From UBA4416 sp040389965 (lineage in GTDB: Bacteria; Bacteroidota; Bacteroidia; B-17B0; Aurantibacillaceae): a stretch of DNA of 64,000 bases. The position numbers and the translations under genes are program-made. Shown piece after piece: positions 25,825-35,277 of this stretch; position 1 is the first letter of the stretch; each line of letters starts with the position of its first letter. Below the pieces are notes generated by a model. That model was given only the letters and a program-made list of their open reading frames with translations. It was not told the DNA's origin and did not search any database. The DNA is taken from assembly GCA_040389965.1 (NCBI GenBank), contig JAZJZF010000039.1:37587-101586 (forward strand). Reading direction: 5' to 3'.

Positions 25825-27897
25825 ATGAAAAACGTCATTTTTATTTTCTGTCTGTTTTCTTATTTTTTTCAGTATGCGCAATCCGATTTGCATTGTGGAA
25901 CCGATGAGATCATGAAAAAGTATTACAGCCTGCACCCTGAAGCAGAAGCCCGCAAAAAGGCGCTTGATGTGGAAGCAGGCAAAATCAAAAATAAATCGGT
26001 TAACTCTGCATCCTATACTATTCCTGTAGTATTTCATATTCTTCATTTGGGCGGCCCCGAAAATATTTCTGATGCTCAGGTACAGGATGCTATGGTAATT
26101 CTTAACCGCGATTATGCTAAAAGAAATGCGGATACAAGCTTAATTATTCAGGAGTTTAAAGCCCTTGCAGATTCTACAAAAATCCAGTTTGTTCTTGCTA
26201 CCCGTGATCCCTCTGGAAACTGCACCAATGGTATTGTTCACTATTATGATCCCGATACAGATTGGGATGATTCGTCTCCAACCATATACCAATACACCTG
26301 GGATCCTACCAGGTACATGAATGTATATATTGTAAAAACGATTACTATGTCTAGTGGATTTAATGCTGCGGGTTATACTTATTTTCCCGGAACATTTATT
26401 TCGGGATCTCCTTATGATGCTATCGTTGTGTTAAATAATTATTTCGGCTCCACAGGAACAGGAAATGCGTATTTGTCGCGGGTGCTTACACATGAAGCGG
26501 GTCATTGGTTTGGGCTTTCGCACGTATTTGGAAACCAGGGTACAGGTATAAATTGTGCAGGCGACGATTTTGTTTCTGATACGCCTCCTACCATGGGTTT
26601 TGTAAGTTGTCCGGATGTATCTGATCCTTCAAGTTACCAGATTTGCACACCGGGACAAAGCGAAAATTTCCAAAACTATATGGATTACTCTTACTGTACA
26701 CGTATGTTTACACATGAACAAACACTCCTAATGCAAAACACCCTGCAATCAGGCTCAAGTGGGAGAAATAATTTGTGGACTACCTCCAATTTAATAAGTA
26801 CCGGAGTTATTAATGCCAATACTACCTGTGTACCTGTGGCCGATTTTAAATATAACCGTTCAGAAACCTGTGTAGGTGTGGCTGTTACGTTTACAGATGC
26901 TTCTACAAATGCTCAGGCAACATTTTATAACTGGTCGTTTCCGGGCGGAACACCTTCTACCTCTACATTATCTGCGCCATCGGTTACTTACAATACGCCG
27001 GGTGTTTATTCTGTAAGTTATTCTTCAGGTACAACAGCAGGCTCATCAGGCACTATTTCAAAAAATAATATCATAACTGTTATTACAAATACAGCCAATT
27101 ACTCCGCCTCCTTTACCGAAGGATTTGAAAGTAATGCACTGCCTAATAATGACTGGGATCTTTCAAGTTCAAACGGTTCGGTTAACTGGGAACAATCTTA
27201 CGACGCTTCTTATTCCGGATTCTTTTGTGCCAAGCTTCCTGCACTTAATAATACCAGGTTAGCCACCACATCCATGATCAGTCCTGTGGTTGATATTTCA
27301 GCAATTTCATCACCAAAACTCAACTTTAAGTTAGCAACCGCCGATGTTAATCCTGCGCATATTAATACTTTAAAAGTATTGGCAAGCACGGATTGTGAAA
27401 GCACATGGACACAAGTATACAGTAAAACGGGATCATCGTTAGTAACTTCCTCCTCTACAATGAATCCTTTTATTCCCGCATCTTTAAGCGAGTGGAGAAA
27501 TGAAGTGGTAAGCCTTTCGGCCATGTTGGGCTCGTCGCATGTTAAATTTAAATTTATGTATACGCGTGATTCTATTTCTGGCTCAAGCAATGTGTTTATT
27601 GATGATATAAATATTTCAGGAATTGTAGGTATAGCATCCTTAAATGAAGAAACGCTGTACGACCTGTTTCCGAACCCGGCCAATGAAACGGTTACCATAC
27701 GTTTTAAATATACTCCGGGACTTAAAATAGATATAACAGATGTGCTGGGGCAAACCATAGGTATAGGAGATGATAGCATTCAGAGCGGCAGCTATACATT
27801 TTCGGTTGGGAAACAAACGCGCTTTTCGCCCGGAATTTATTTTGTAAATATTCAAAACGATGGAAAAACAAGTACTAAAAAGCTTATCGTTAATTAA
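25825..27897 (+). CDS. Secreted M43-family (cytophagalysin-like) metalloprotease with T9SS sorting domain
   Basis: The 690-residue protein has a signal peptide (cleavage near YAQS), a propeptide, and a metzincin domain with zinc motif HEAGHWFGLSH (223-233). The downstream Met-turn is in NYMDYS. A PKD-like domain (about residues 338-420, FTDASTNAQATFYNWSFPGG) and a jelly-roll-like region (about 430-600) follow. The C-terminus is a type-A T9SS sorting domain (YDLFPNPANETVTI to STKKLIVN). The M43 group includes pappalysins and cytophagalysin. It should be secreted and digest extracellular proteins. It is monocistronic. Confidence 0.9.
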   Translation: MKNVIFIFCLFSYFFQYAQSDLHCGTDEIMKKYYSLHPEAEARKKALDVEAGKIKNKSVNSASYTIPVVFHILHLGGPENISDAQVQDAMVILNRDYAKRNADTSLIIQEFKALADSTKIQFVLATRDPSGNCTNGIVHYYDPDTDWDDSSPTIYQYTWDPTRYMNVYIVKTITMSSGFNAAGYTYFPGTFISGSPYDAIVVLNNYFGSTGTGNAYLSRVLTHEAGHWFGLSHVFGNQGTGINCAGDDFVSDTPPTMGFVSCPDVSDPSSYQICTPGQSENFQNYMDYSYCTRMFTHEQTLLMQNTLQSGSSGRNNLWTTSNLISTGVINANTTCVPVADFKYNRSETCVGVAVTFTDASTNAQATFYNWSFPGGTPSTSTLSAPSVTYNTPGVYSVSYSSGTTAGSSGTISKNNIITVITNTANYSASFTEGFESNALPNNDWDLSSSNGSVNWEQSYDASYSGFFCAKLPALNNTRLATTSMISPVVDISAISSPKLNFKLATADVNPAHINTLKVLASTDCESTWTQVYSKTGSSLVTSSSTMNPFIPASLSEWRNEVVSLSAMLGSSHVKFKFMYTRDSISGSSNVFIDDINISGIVGIASLNEETLYDLFPNPANETVTIRFKYTPGLKIDITDVLGQTIGIGDDSIQSGSYTFSVGKQTRFSPGIYFVNIQNDGKTSTKKLIVN

Positions 27898-27946
27898 TTA
27901 GCTCTATTCGTAAAAAAATAGATATTTGTAATAAAAAGTAAAGGCC

Positions 27947-28924
27947 TTGTTCAAGTTCTCAGAATTAAATAATGATCAGATCAATTATATAAATATTGGT
28001 TTAATGCTTGTATCCTGTGTGCTTGCATTTATTCTTCCGTTCGAATTATTTTTATTTTCCTATGCAGTGCTGGGCCCTTTGCATTACCTTACGGAGATTG
28101 GCTGGCTTCATAAAAAAAATTATTTTACCAAAGGTAAATACGATTTTGTAGCCTTGAGTTTTTTATGTGTGTTGGTTTTTTATTTTTCGTTTGTTCAACC
28201 GGCTAAGTCAAACACTCAGGTTCCTAATATTATTGCATTTGGTTTATTGATCGCGGCTGTTTTTGTTTTTGTAAAAGATAATTTGTACCGTGCCGTGCTC
28301 TGTGTACTTGCCTTTATAGGCCTTGCTTTATCTACCACAGGAAATACCTATTTTGTTTGGATAGGTGTTTTTTTACCAACCATTATCCATGTCTTTGTTT
28401 TTACCTGGGCATTTATGTTGTATGGTGTTTTAAAAAATAAATCACTCTCCGGTTATTTGTCGGTAGTGGCACTTATAGTTATTGCTTTTTCTTTTTTTGT
28501 GATCAAAGCACCGGCACTTCAATACCAGGTATCGGCATACGTTAGTAAAAGCTACGAACTGTTTGGCCTGTTAAATAAATATTTAATCGATTTTTTTGGT
28601 TTAACGGCACCCATAAATAATGATACCGTTTTTAATACCAATCCCGGTTTTATTGTCATGCGTTTTATTGCCTTTGCTTATACATATCATTACCTTAACT
28701 GGTTTTCGAAAACGTCAGTCATTAAATGGCATTTGGTACCTAAAAAAACACTCTTTATAACACTGGCATTATGGGTGTTTTCAGTTGTTCTGTATATTAT
28801 TGATTATGGTATTGGTCTTAAAGCACTCTACTTTCTAAGCTTTTTACATGTTTTCCTTGAGTTTCCGTTAAACATAACATCATTTCAGGGCATTGTAAAA
28901 TCTGTATTTTCTTTCAAGAAATAG
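27947..28924 (+). CDS. Conserved multi-pass membrane protein of unknown function
   Basis: The start is a TTG codon giving MFKFSELNN. The 325-residue product has eight to ten predicted membrane helices and little soluble sequence. His residues recur inside or next to helices (GPLHYLTEIGWLH, TIIHVFVFTW, YTYHYLNWF, FLHVFLEF), a pattern that could mark a metal centre as in membrane oxygenases such as Blh, but no family signature is clear. It lies 49 bp after the protease and 61 bp before mlaD. Confidence 0.6.
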   Translation: MFKFSELNNDQINYINIGLMLVSCVLAFILPFELFLFSYAVLGPLHYLTEIGWLHKKNYFTKGKYDFVALSFLCVLVFYFSFVQPAKSNTQVPNIIAFGLLIAAVFVFVKDNLYRAVLCVLAFIGLALSTTGNTYFVWIGVFLPTIIHVFVFTWAFMLYGVLKNKSLSGYLSVVALIVIAFSFFVIKAPALQYQVSAYVSKSYELFGLLNKYLIDFFGLTAPINNDTVFNTNPGFIVMRFIAFAYTYHYLNWFSKTSVIKWHLVPKKTLFITLALWVFSVVLYIIDYGIGLKALYFLSFLHVFLEFPLNITSFQGIVKSVFSFKK

Positions 28925-28985
28925 GCTTAGTGAGGCGTTTTTATTAATAAAAAGATGTATATTAGTCACTTCAAAAAAGTTGTTT

Positions 28986-29987
28986 GTGAAGATCACTAAA
29001 GAATTAAAAATAGGTATTGTTGTAACGGCCGCCATTGGATTATTTATATATGGCTTTAATTACCTTAAAGGAAGCAATTTATTCAGCCACAAATATGTAT
29101 TATACGCTGTATATCCCGAAATTGACGGATTAATAGAGGCAAATCCTTTGTTAATTAACGGCTTTAAAGTAGGGCAGATCAATGATATCTCTTTAATACA
29201 GAATAAAAACGGAAAATACGAAGTGTTGGTTAAATTCCTTTTAACCGAAGATGTGCAAATCCCCAAAAAATCGACGGCACGTGCCGTAAGTTCTGATTTA
29301 TTAGGTTCTAAGGCCGTAGAAATCATTTACAGCAAAAACACTGAGTTTGTTGAATCGGGTGATACTCTGCTTGCAGAATCAGAAGAGGGCATTAAAACGG
29401 CAGTGAGTAAACAGTTAGCTCCTTTACAAAAAAAGGCTGAAGGCCTTATCTCCTCTATGGATTCTGTAATGAACGTGGTAAGTGCTATTTTAAATGATAA
29501 AACAAGAGATAACCTTGATCAGTCTTTTGAAAGTATTAAAAAAGCCATACAAAGCCTTGAGAAAACGGCCTATAGGTTAGATGACCTGATGGCTTCTGAG
29601 AAAACAAAGATCTCTGCTATTCTTACCAAATTAAATAATCTGGCCACTGTATTAGATAATGATAAAGGAAAAATTGATAATATCATTACTAACTTCAGTT
29701 CCATGTCTGATAGCCTTGCCAAATCGCAATTAAAAAGCGCTGTTAACAATGCTGATAAAACGTTGAAGGAATTGAGCGAAGTGATGGCTCAAATCAATAG
29801 CGGTAGCGGCACCCTTGGTAAACTGGTTAAAAACGATTCACTTTACAAAAACCTGACGAGCGCCAGCGCCGATCTTGATAAATTGTTATTGGATTTAAAA
29901 GCACGTCCGGGACGCTATATCCACATCTCTGTGTTTGGATCAAAAGACAGACATAAAGACGACGAAAAAGTTCCGGCTAAACCATAA
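28986..29987 (+). CDS. mlaD: MlaD family (MCE-domain) lipid-transport protein
   Basis: I chose the GTG at 28986, giving MKITKELKIGIVV, which matches the usual MCE N-terminus; a TTG lies six bases upstream. The product has one N-terminal membrane helix, an MCE domain (about residues 35-113, with LLINGFKVGQINDI), and a long helical, coiled-coil-like C-terminus with repeated LDDL/LNNLATVLDN patterns. MlaD proteins form hexameric lipid-binding rings in the periplasm, working with MlaE and MlaF; these are encoded 5.3 kb away at 35278-36776. It is followed after 9 bp by the Hdr-like gene. Confidence 0.85.
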   Translation: MKITKELKIGIVVTAAIGLFIYGFNYLKGSNLFSHKYVLYAVYPEIDGLIEANPLLINGFKVGQINDISLIQNKNGKYEVLVKFLLTEDVQIPKKSTARAVSSDLLGSKAVEIIYSKNTEFVESGDTLLAESEEGIKTAVSKQLAPLQKKAEGLISSMDSVMNVVSAILNDKTRDNLDQSFESIKKAIQSLEKTAYRLDDLMASEKTKISAILTKLNNLATVLDNDKGKIDNIITNFSSMSDSLAKSQLKSAVNNADKTLKELSEVMAQINSGSGTLGKLVKNDSLYKNLTSASADLDKLLLDLKARPGRYIHISVFGSKDRHKDDEKVPAKP

Positions 29988-29996
29988 ATTTTACTC

Positions 29997-31322
29997 ATGA
30001 TAGCTTCCATTATATTTGCTATATTCCTTGTTACGGGCAGTACATTCTTTTTTCTTAACTCAAAAAAAATACGCCGTAATATTTTATTAGGAAAAGATAT
30101 TTCTATTAGGGATAACCGGGCTGAACGCTTAAAAACAATGACTTTAGTGGCCTTTGGTCAAAAGAAAATGTTTGCAAAGCCAATTCCGGCTATCCTGCAT
30201 TTATTTTTATATGTAGCTTTTGTTATTACACAGGTCGAATTACTTGAAATTGTATTTGACGGTATCAGCGGCCATCATCGTGCTTTTAGAGTTCCTCTGG
30301 GTGGGTTCTATACCTTTGTGGTAAGTTTTATAGAAATACTTTCGGTACTCGCTTTCATTGGTACCATTGCTTTTTTATCGAGAAGAAATTTATTGAAAGT
30401 ACCACGCCTGGTAAAAAGTGAATTGAATGGATGGCCGAAACTGGATGCCAATTTAATTTTAATTGGAGAGCTTACTTTGCTGTGTTTTATCTGTATGATG
30501 AATGGAGCCGATGAAGTGCTGTATGAAAGAGGAGCTTCACATGCTCAAAATTTAGGCGATGGCTCATTAGGTTTTTCTGTAAGCAGCCACTTAGGGCCTT
30601 TATTGTTTGGAGGCTTATCAACCGAGGCACTGCATATAGTAGAACGCATTGGCTGGTGGGGACATATCATCATCGTGTTTGCTTTTTTAAATTATTTGCC
30701 TTTTTCTAAGCACCTTCATATTTTACTGGCTTTTCCAAATACCTTTTTCTCTAACCTTAAAGCCAAAGGGCAATTTAAAAATCTGTTTGAAGTAACAGAT
30801 GTTGTAAAACCAAATTTCGACCCCTCTTACCAACCGGTGCTGGATCCTAATGCGCACATTAAATTCGGTGCTAAAGATGTTCAGGATCTTACCTGGAAAC
30901 AATTGCTGGATGCGTACTCTTGTACAGAGTGTGGACGTTGTACAGCAGCTTGCCCTCAAAACATTACCGGTAAAGCCTTGTCGCCACGTAAAATTATGAT
31001 GGATACAAGAGACCGTTTGGTGGAAGTAGGAAAGAATATAGATGCCAATAAAGGAACATTTGTAGATGATGGAAAATCGTTGTTAGGAGATTATATCACA
31101 TCGGCAGAAGTATGGGCTTGTAATACCTGTAATGCCTGTGTGCAGGAATGCCCTGTAAACATTGATCCTTTGTCCATTATTATGGATTTACGTCAGCAAT
31201 TGGTATTGGAGCAAAGTTCAGCACCTAACGAATTAAATGGCATGTTCACTAATCTTGAAAACAATGGAGCGCCATGGCAGTTCAGCCCGGCCGATCGTGC
31301 TAACTGGATACATGAGCAGTAG
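29997..31322 (+). CDS. Membrane-anchored 4Fe-4S dicluster protein, HdrC/NarI-like fusion
   Basis: The 441-residue protein has five membrane helices in its N-terminal half (NarI-like). A C-terminal ferredoxin-type domain binds two 4Fe-4S clusters, with motifs CTECGRCTAACPQN (about 308) and CNTCNACVQECPVN (about 374). It resembles the membrane/iron-sulfur subunit of heterodisulfide reductase-like or glycolate/glycerol-3-phosphate oxidoreductases that pass electrons to quinones. The next gene encodes the matching CCG-domain subunit. The electron donor is unknown. It is in a probable operon with mlaD (9 bp apart). Confidence 0.8.
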   Translation: MIASIIFAIFLVTGSTFFFLNSKKIRRNILLGKDISIRDNRAERLKTMTLVAFGQKKMFAKPIPAILHLFLYVAFVITQVELLEIVFDGISGHHRAFRVPLGGFYTFVVSFIEILSVLAFIGTIAFLSRRNLLKVPRLVKSELNGWPKLDANLILIGELTLLCFICMMNGADEVLYERGASHAQNLGDGSLGFSVSSHLGPLLFGGLSTEALHIVERIGWWGHIIIVFAFLNYLPFSKHLHILLAFPNTFFSNLKAKGQFKNLFEVTDVVKPNFDPSYQPVLDPNAHIKFGAKDVQDLTWKQLLDAYSCTECGRCTAACPQNITGKALSPRKIMMDTRDRLVEVGKNIDANKGTFVDDGKSLLGDYITSAEVWACNTCNACVQECPVNIDPLSIIMDLRQQLVLEQSSAPNELNGMFTNLENNGAPWQFSPADRANWIHEQ

Positions 31323-31374
31323 GGAGTTGGTAGCGGGGTATTAATACAGATGTAAAAAAGAAATTATAGAGATT

Positions 31375-32163
31375 ATGGAAGCATTAAAAGTTCCTACAAT
31401 GCAGGAAAAAATTGCCAACGGCGAAACTCCTGATATTTTATTTTGGGTGGGATGTTCAGGTAGCTTTGATGATAGAGCAAAAAAAATAACAAAAGCCATC
31501 GTGCGTATTTTAAATCACGTTGGGGCTAATTTTGCTGTTTTAGGTGTTGAAGAATCTTGTACCGGAGATCCCGCAAAACGTGCAGGGAATGAGTTTTTAT
31601 TCCAAATGCAGGCCATGCAAAACATTACAATTTTAAACGGTTACGACATAAAGAAAATAGTGACCGGTTGTCCGCATTGTTTTAATACCATTAAAAATGA
31701 GTACCCTGAATTAGGCGGAAAATATGAAGTGATCCACCATACACAATTGGTTCAGCAATTAATTGATGAAGGAAAATTAAAAGTGCAGGGTGGTGAATTT
31801 AAAGGTAAAAAAATAGTGTACCACGATCCTTGCTACCTTGGCCGTGCCAATGATGTGTATGAAGCGCCGCGCGAAGTGATTCAAAAACTGGATGTAGAAC
31901 TGGCAGAAATGAAACGTAGCCGTGCCAATGGATTATGTTGTGGTGCAGGCGGTGCACAAATGTTTAAAGAAGCCGAAAAAGGCAGCAAAGAAGTCAATGT
32001 AGAACGTGCAGAAGAAGCTCTTTCACATAATCCTGATGTCATTGCTGTTGGTTGTCCGTTTTGTAATACGATGATGACAGACGGCGTGAAACATTTTAAT
32101 AAAGAAGATAAAACAAAAGTGTTGGATGTAGCAGAGCTTATTGCTTCTGCAAACGACCTTTAG
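31375..32163 (+). CDS. CCG-domain iron-sulfur protein (HdrB/GlpC/LutA-like)
   Basis: The 262-residue soluble protein has two Cys-rich CCG domains. The first shows WVGCSG, ESCTGDP and GCPHCFNT; the second has HDPCYLG, NGLCCGAGG and GCPFCNTMM. These motifs bind a non-cubane 4Fe-4S cluster in HdrB and relatives. It pairs with the membrane iron-sulfur protein 52 bp upstream to make a two-subunit electron-transfer module. No flavoprotein subunit is adjacent, so the substrate cannot be named. Confidence 0.82.
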   Translation: MEALKVPTMQEKIANGETPDILFWVGCSGSFDDRAKKITKAIVRILNHVGANFAVLGVEESCTGDPAKRAGNEFLFQMQAMQNITILNGYDIKKIVTGCPHCFNTIKNEYPELGGKYEVIHHTQLVQQLIDEGKLKVQGGEFKGKKIVYHDPCYLGRANDVYEAPREVIQKLDVELAEMKRSRANGLCCGAGGAQMFKEAEKGSKEVNVERAEEALSHNPDVIAVGCPFCNTMMTDGVKHFNKEDKTKVLDVAELIASANDL

Positions 32164-32226
32164 TAATAGTAATTGGCTTGCCCTTTTTAGAACATCCCCT
32201 TTTTTTGAATTTTTAAATAGTACCCA

Positions 32227-33261
32227 ATGAGATCATTTCAATTTTATTTTATTTCTGTTCTTTCTATCATTTTTTTGTATAGCTGCAAGCCAACAGTGCC
32301 AACCAACCAGGAAGCTGAGGCACACAGAGCGGATTCATTAATGCAGATTTTAAATTCACCTGAATTAAAAGCCCTGAATCAAAAAATACTGGATGCTCCT
32401 AACGACGCGAGTTTATATAACGAACGCGCACAACTTTTTCTTAAACTAAAGCAGCTCGAAGACGCGATTAACGATTCAAAAAGAGCTGTAAGACTTGACA
32501 CTACTAACGTTAATTTTTATTTGACCGAAGCGGATATTTTTTTCTCTGCTAACGAAACCCGTAATGCCAAAGAAACCCTGGAAAAAATTGTAAGAAAATT
32601 TCCGGAAAATACAGAAGGTTTGCTAAAGCTTGGCGAATTATTTTTCTTCGTAAAGCAATACGAAAATGCCTTTGCCTGTATTAACAAAGCCTTGAAAATA
32701 AACGAGAACCTGGCAAAAGCATATTACCTGAAAGGAAGTATTTATAAAGAAACAGGAGATACCGCAAAGGCTATTTCCAGCTTTGAAACAGCCATAGACC
32801 AGGATAACAAAAATTACGGTGCATTTTTGGATATGGGTGTTATTTACGGCGCAAGAAAAAACACCATTGCTTTAGAATATTACGATAACGCTATTCGCAT
32901 TGACCCAACACCGGAGGCATTGTATGCAAAAGCAAAATTGTTACAGGATCTCAATAAATGGGATGATGCCGCAGCATTATATGATCAGATCTTGAAAAAA
33001 GACGCTACCCACGAATTCTCACTATATAATTTAGGAGCCATTAACCTGGCAAAAAAAGATGCTTCAAAAGCTTTGGAGTATTTTACAAAAGCAATTGATG
33101 CCAATCCTAAATATGCAGAAGCTTATTTTGCAAGAGGTGTATGCTACGAAGAATTAAAAGACAAAACGAATGCCTATGCCGATTATAGTATGTGTTTGCA
33201 ATTAAAACCAAACTATGAGCCGGCTGTAGATGCATTGAATGCTTTAGGGAAAGTGAAGTAA
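32227..33261 (+). CDS. TPR-repeat lipoprotein
   Basis: The 344-residue protein has a lipoprotein signal with a lipobox ending in Cys20 (FLYSCK). At least seven tetratricopeptide repeats follow from about residue 55, for example AKAYYLKGSIYKETGDTAKA and AEAYFARGVCYEELKDKTNA. It should sit in the envelope as a scaffold for protein contacts. It is 63 bp after the iron-sulfur pair and may be co-transcribed. The partner is unknown. Confidence 0.8.
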   Translation: MRSFQFYFISVLSIIFLYSCKPTVPTNQEAEAHRADSLMQILNSPELKALNQKILDAPNDASLYNERAQLFLKLKQLEDAINDSKRAVRLDTTNVNFYLTEADIFFSANETRNAKETLEKIVRKFPENTEGLLKLGELFFFVKQYENAFACINKALKINENLAKAYYLKGSIYKETGDTAKAISSFETAIDQDNKNYGAFLDMGVIYGARKNTIALEYYDNAIRIDPTPEALYAKAKLLQDLNKWDDAAALYDQILKKDATHEFSLYNLGAINLAKKDASKALEYFTKAIDANPKYAEAYFARGVCYEELKDKTNAYADYSMCLQLKPNYEPAVDALNALGKVK

Positions 33262-33321
33262 CATTTGCGAGATAAAACTATAGCATTGGAATTTATCTAA
33301 TTACAAATCCTTTTTATTAAA

Positions 33322-33406
33322 TGACGTCACCCTGAACTTGATTCAGGGTCTCATACCATAACACTAAATTTCTTAAAATGAGATGCTGAATCAAGTTCAG
33401 CATGAC
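33322..33406. repeat. REP-like palindromic pair
   Basis: Two palindromes, CCCTGAA-cttga-TTCAGGG (33330-33348) and TGCTGAA-tcaag-TTCAGCA (33384-33402), face each other and together form a longer imperfect inverted repeat. They resemble the REP family that, when translated, gives the spurious peptide HAELDSASH. It lies between the TPR gene and the rpsP terminator. A degenerate relative is at 11581-11667. Confidence 0.75.
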
Positions 33407-33435
33407 AATTGAGATTATATATATCCATAAAAAAC

Positions 33436-33469
33436 AAAAGACCCTGATGAATTTTCATCAGGGTCTTTT
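33436..33469 (-). terminator. Rho-independent terminator of rpsP
   Basis: A perfect 15-bp stem (33436-33450 with 33455-33469, AAAAGACCCTGATGA and complement) has a 4-nt loop. On the minus strand it is followed by TTTTGTTTTTT. It lies 21 bp beyond the rpsP stop. Confidence 0.9.
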
Positions 33470-33489
33470 TGCTGTTATTTAATTTAAAA

Positions 33490-34020
33490 TTATGCTTCTG
33501 TGTTTTCTGAAGGAGTTTCAGTTTCTGCTGCTGGATTTTCAGTAGCTGTTTCTTCAACTGCAGGAGTGTTTTTTGCTGCAATTTTTGCTGCTTTAGCTTC
33601 TTTAGCTACATTTTCTGCTTTTAATTTGTCAGCTTCTGCTTTTTTAGCACCTGAAGATAAATTATCTTTTTTAGAGTTAATTTTTCCTGCTTTTGAATCT
33701 AACCATTTAGCAAAACGCTCTTCAACCTGAGCTTCTGTTAAAGCACCTTTTTTAACACCATCCAACAAATGTTTTTTCATTAAAATACCTTTGTAAGATA
33801 AAATAGCTTTACAAGTGTCTGTAGGTACAGCACCGTTTTGTAACCATTTTAAGGTAGATTCAAAATTCAAATCAATTGTTGCCGGGTTTGTATTAGGATT
33901 GTAAGTTCCTAATTTCTCGATAAAAGCTCCGTCTCGTGGTGCACGACCATCCGCTGCTACTACGTGGAAAAACGCTGCGTCTTTCTTACCGTGTCTTTGT
34001 AGTCTAATCTTTACTGCCAT
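33490..34020 (-). CDS. rpsP: 30S ribosomal protein S16 with long acidic/Ala-rich C-terminal extension
   Basis: Residues 1-80 are a standard S16 (VKIRLQRHGKKDAAFFHVVA, IEKLGTYNPNTNP, WLQNGAVPTDT). A Lys/Ala/Glu-rich tail follows, making 176 residues against about 80-90 in E. coli; extended S16 is common in Bacteroidota. It is a component of the small ribosomal subunit. The gene stands alone, without rimM or rplS. A possible promoter is seen upstream on the minus strand: TTTG at 34076-34079 and GATATTTG at 34046-34053, one mismatch from the TAnnTTTG element with a 22-bp spacer. Confidence 0.95.
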   Translation of the reverse strand: MAVKIRLQRHGKKDAAFFHVVAADGRAPRDGAFIEKLGTYNPNTNPATIDLNFESTLKWLQNGAVPTDTCKAILSYKGILMKKHLLDGVKKGALTEAQVEERFAKWLDSKAGKINSKKDNLSSGAKKAEADKLKAENVAKEAKAAKIAAKNTPAVEETATENPAAETETPSENTEA

Positions 34021-34337
34021 TTTATTGTTTTTTAAGTTTGGGCTGCAAATATCGGTAAATTTATTTTATTAACGTCAAATTTTTAATAAATATTTTTATA
34101 AATGCCTATATATCATTAATTTGACTAATTTTGTGTGTTAAATTAACAAATTAATTATACCTGATTTTCAGCCTTTTAATAGGTAATTTGTAAGTAGTGA
34201 GGTAAAATTAAGACAATTAACACTAAACTATAGGAAATAATCTGTTAAATTGAGGTCTGAATAAGGAAGATTAAGCAGGTTATACCATTCCGAAATGAGT
34301 TCGGGACACGTATATTAAAAACAATAAAAATTGACAT
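34021..34337. promoter_or_regulatory. 317-bp intergenic region between rpsP and the universal stress gene
   Basis: This AT-rich region separates divergent genes, so it should hold both promoters. A TAATTTTG box (34126-34133, TAnnTTTG type, plus strand) is seen without a good upstream TTTG, and the rpsP promoter candidate lies at 34046-34079. A small inverted repeat CCGAA-atgag-TTCGG (34290-34304) lies 33 bp before the stress-protein start and may be a regulatory site. No open frame or RNA gene was recognised. Confidence 0.4.
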
Positions 34338-35165
34338 ATGAAATTACAAGAGCGCGGCACTTTATTAATTCCTATTGATTTTACAGAACAATCCCTTTTG
34401 GCTATTAAACAAGCCTACAATTTAGCGAAATACACCCACTCCAAAATTATATTATTACACACATACGAAAAAGTAGGCGATGAGCGTTACGAAGACCTTA
34501 AAGCCATCAGTAAGCAAACGCAACAGGAAAGTGGCGTGCCAACTGAATTTATGAATGTAAAAGGCAATATTTACACAGAAGTACCAAGAGTTGCCGAAGA
34601 AGTTAATCCCGTAATCGTCATCGTTGGTTTGGAGAGTCATATGAGCTCTAAACACATTATAGGAGCAAGTGCTTCTAAAATGATCAGGGAATGCAAATGC
34701 CCGGTTATTTCTATTCGTGGAAAAGAGCACAAAGACGGTTGCGAAAATATTTTATTACCCTTGGATCTTTCAAGAGAATCGCGTGAAAAAGTAGATGTGG
34801 CTGTTCAATTTGCACACTATTTTGGTGCTTCTATCCGTATTTTAGGGGTGTTCAGTTTATCTGATAACGCATACGAAAATCAGTTATTAGCCTATTCGCA
34901 CCAGGTAAAACAATATATTAAAGGAAAAGGTATTTCCTGTTCCAATAAATCTCTGGCAAGCGATAATGTAGCAGAAACAGTGGTTGAATATGCTAACAAA
35001 ATTGAATCGGATCTGATCGTTATCATGAACAAACCGAACCTGAGCATTAAAGAGTTTTTCAGTGGTACCGAAGCACAAAAAGTGGTTGATATCAGTAATT
35101 TGCCGGTTATGACCATTAACCCTGAGAAGAAAGAAAGTATGAACCATTTTGGTACAGGCTTCTAA
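34338..35165 (+). CDS. Universal stress protein, tandem UspA domains
   Basis: The 275-residue cytoplasmic protein has two Usp domains (about 1-140 and 148-272). The first opens LLIPIDFTEQSLLAIKQA and ends with IVGLESH and CPVISIRGKE; the second opens ILLPLDLSRESREKVDVAV and ends with LPVMTINPE. Usp proteins support survival in starvation and other stress, some by binding ATP; the canonical G-2x-G-9x-G(S/T) motif is not obvious here. It has its own terminator and a long upstream region. Confidence 0.85.
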   Translation: MKLQERGTLLIPIDFTEQSLLAIKQAYNLAKYTHSKIILLHTYEKVGDERYEDLKAISKQTQQESGVPTEFMNVKGNIYTEVPRVAEEVNPVIVIVGLESHMSSKHIIGASASKMIRECKCPVISIRGKEHKDGCENILLPLDLSRESREKVDVAVQFAHYFGASIRILGVFSLSDNAYENQLLAYSHQVKQYIKGKGISCSNKSLASDNVAETVVEYANKIESDLIVIMNKPNLSIKEFFSGTEAQKVVDISNLPVMTINPEKKESMNHFGTGF

Positions 35166-35187
35166 CTCATACTTTTTTACTATTTTG

Positions 35188-35220
35188 AACGCTCCTGATC
35201 ATTCGGGAGCGTTTTTATTT
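35188..35220 (+). terminator. Rho-independent terminator after the universal stress gene
   Basis: The stem AACGCTCC (35188-35195) pairs with GGAGCGTT (35206-35213) around a 10-nt loop, followed by a T-rich tract. It lies 22 bp past the stop. Confidence 0.82.
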
Positions 35221-35277
35221 TATCCTTATTTTTATAGATAAATAAACACTTAGTCGTATATTAGCCACTCATAAATT

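Noticed and set aside
33351..33581. Minus-strand frame containing CHAELDSASH
   Set aside because: This peptide is the known false translation of REP-type repeats; the rest of the frame is the shadow of the rpsP end.
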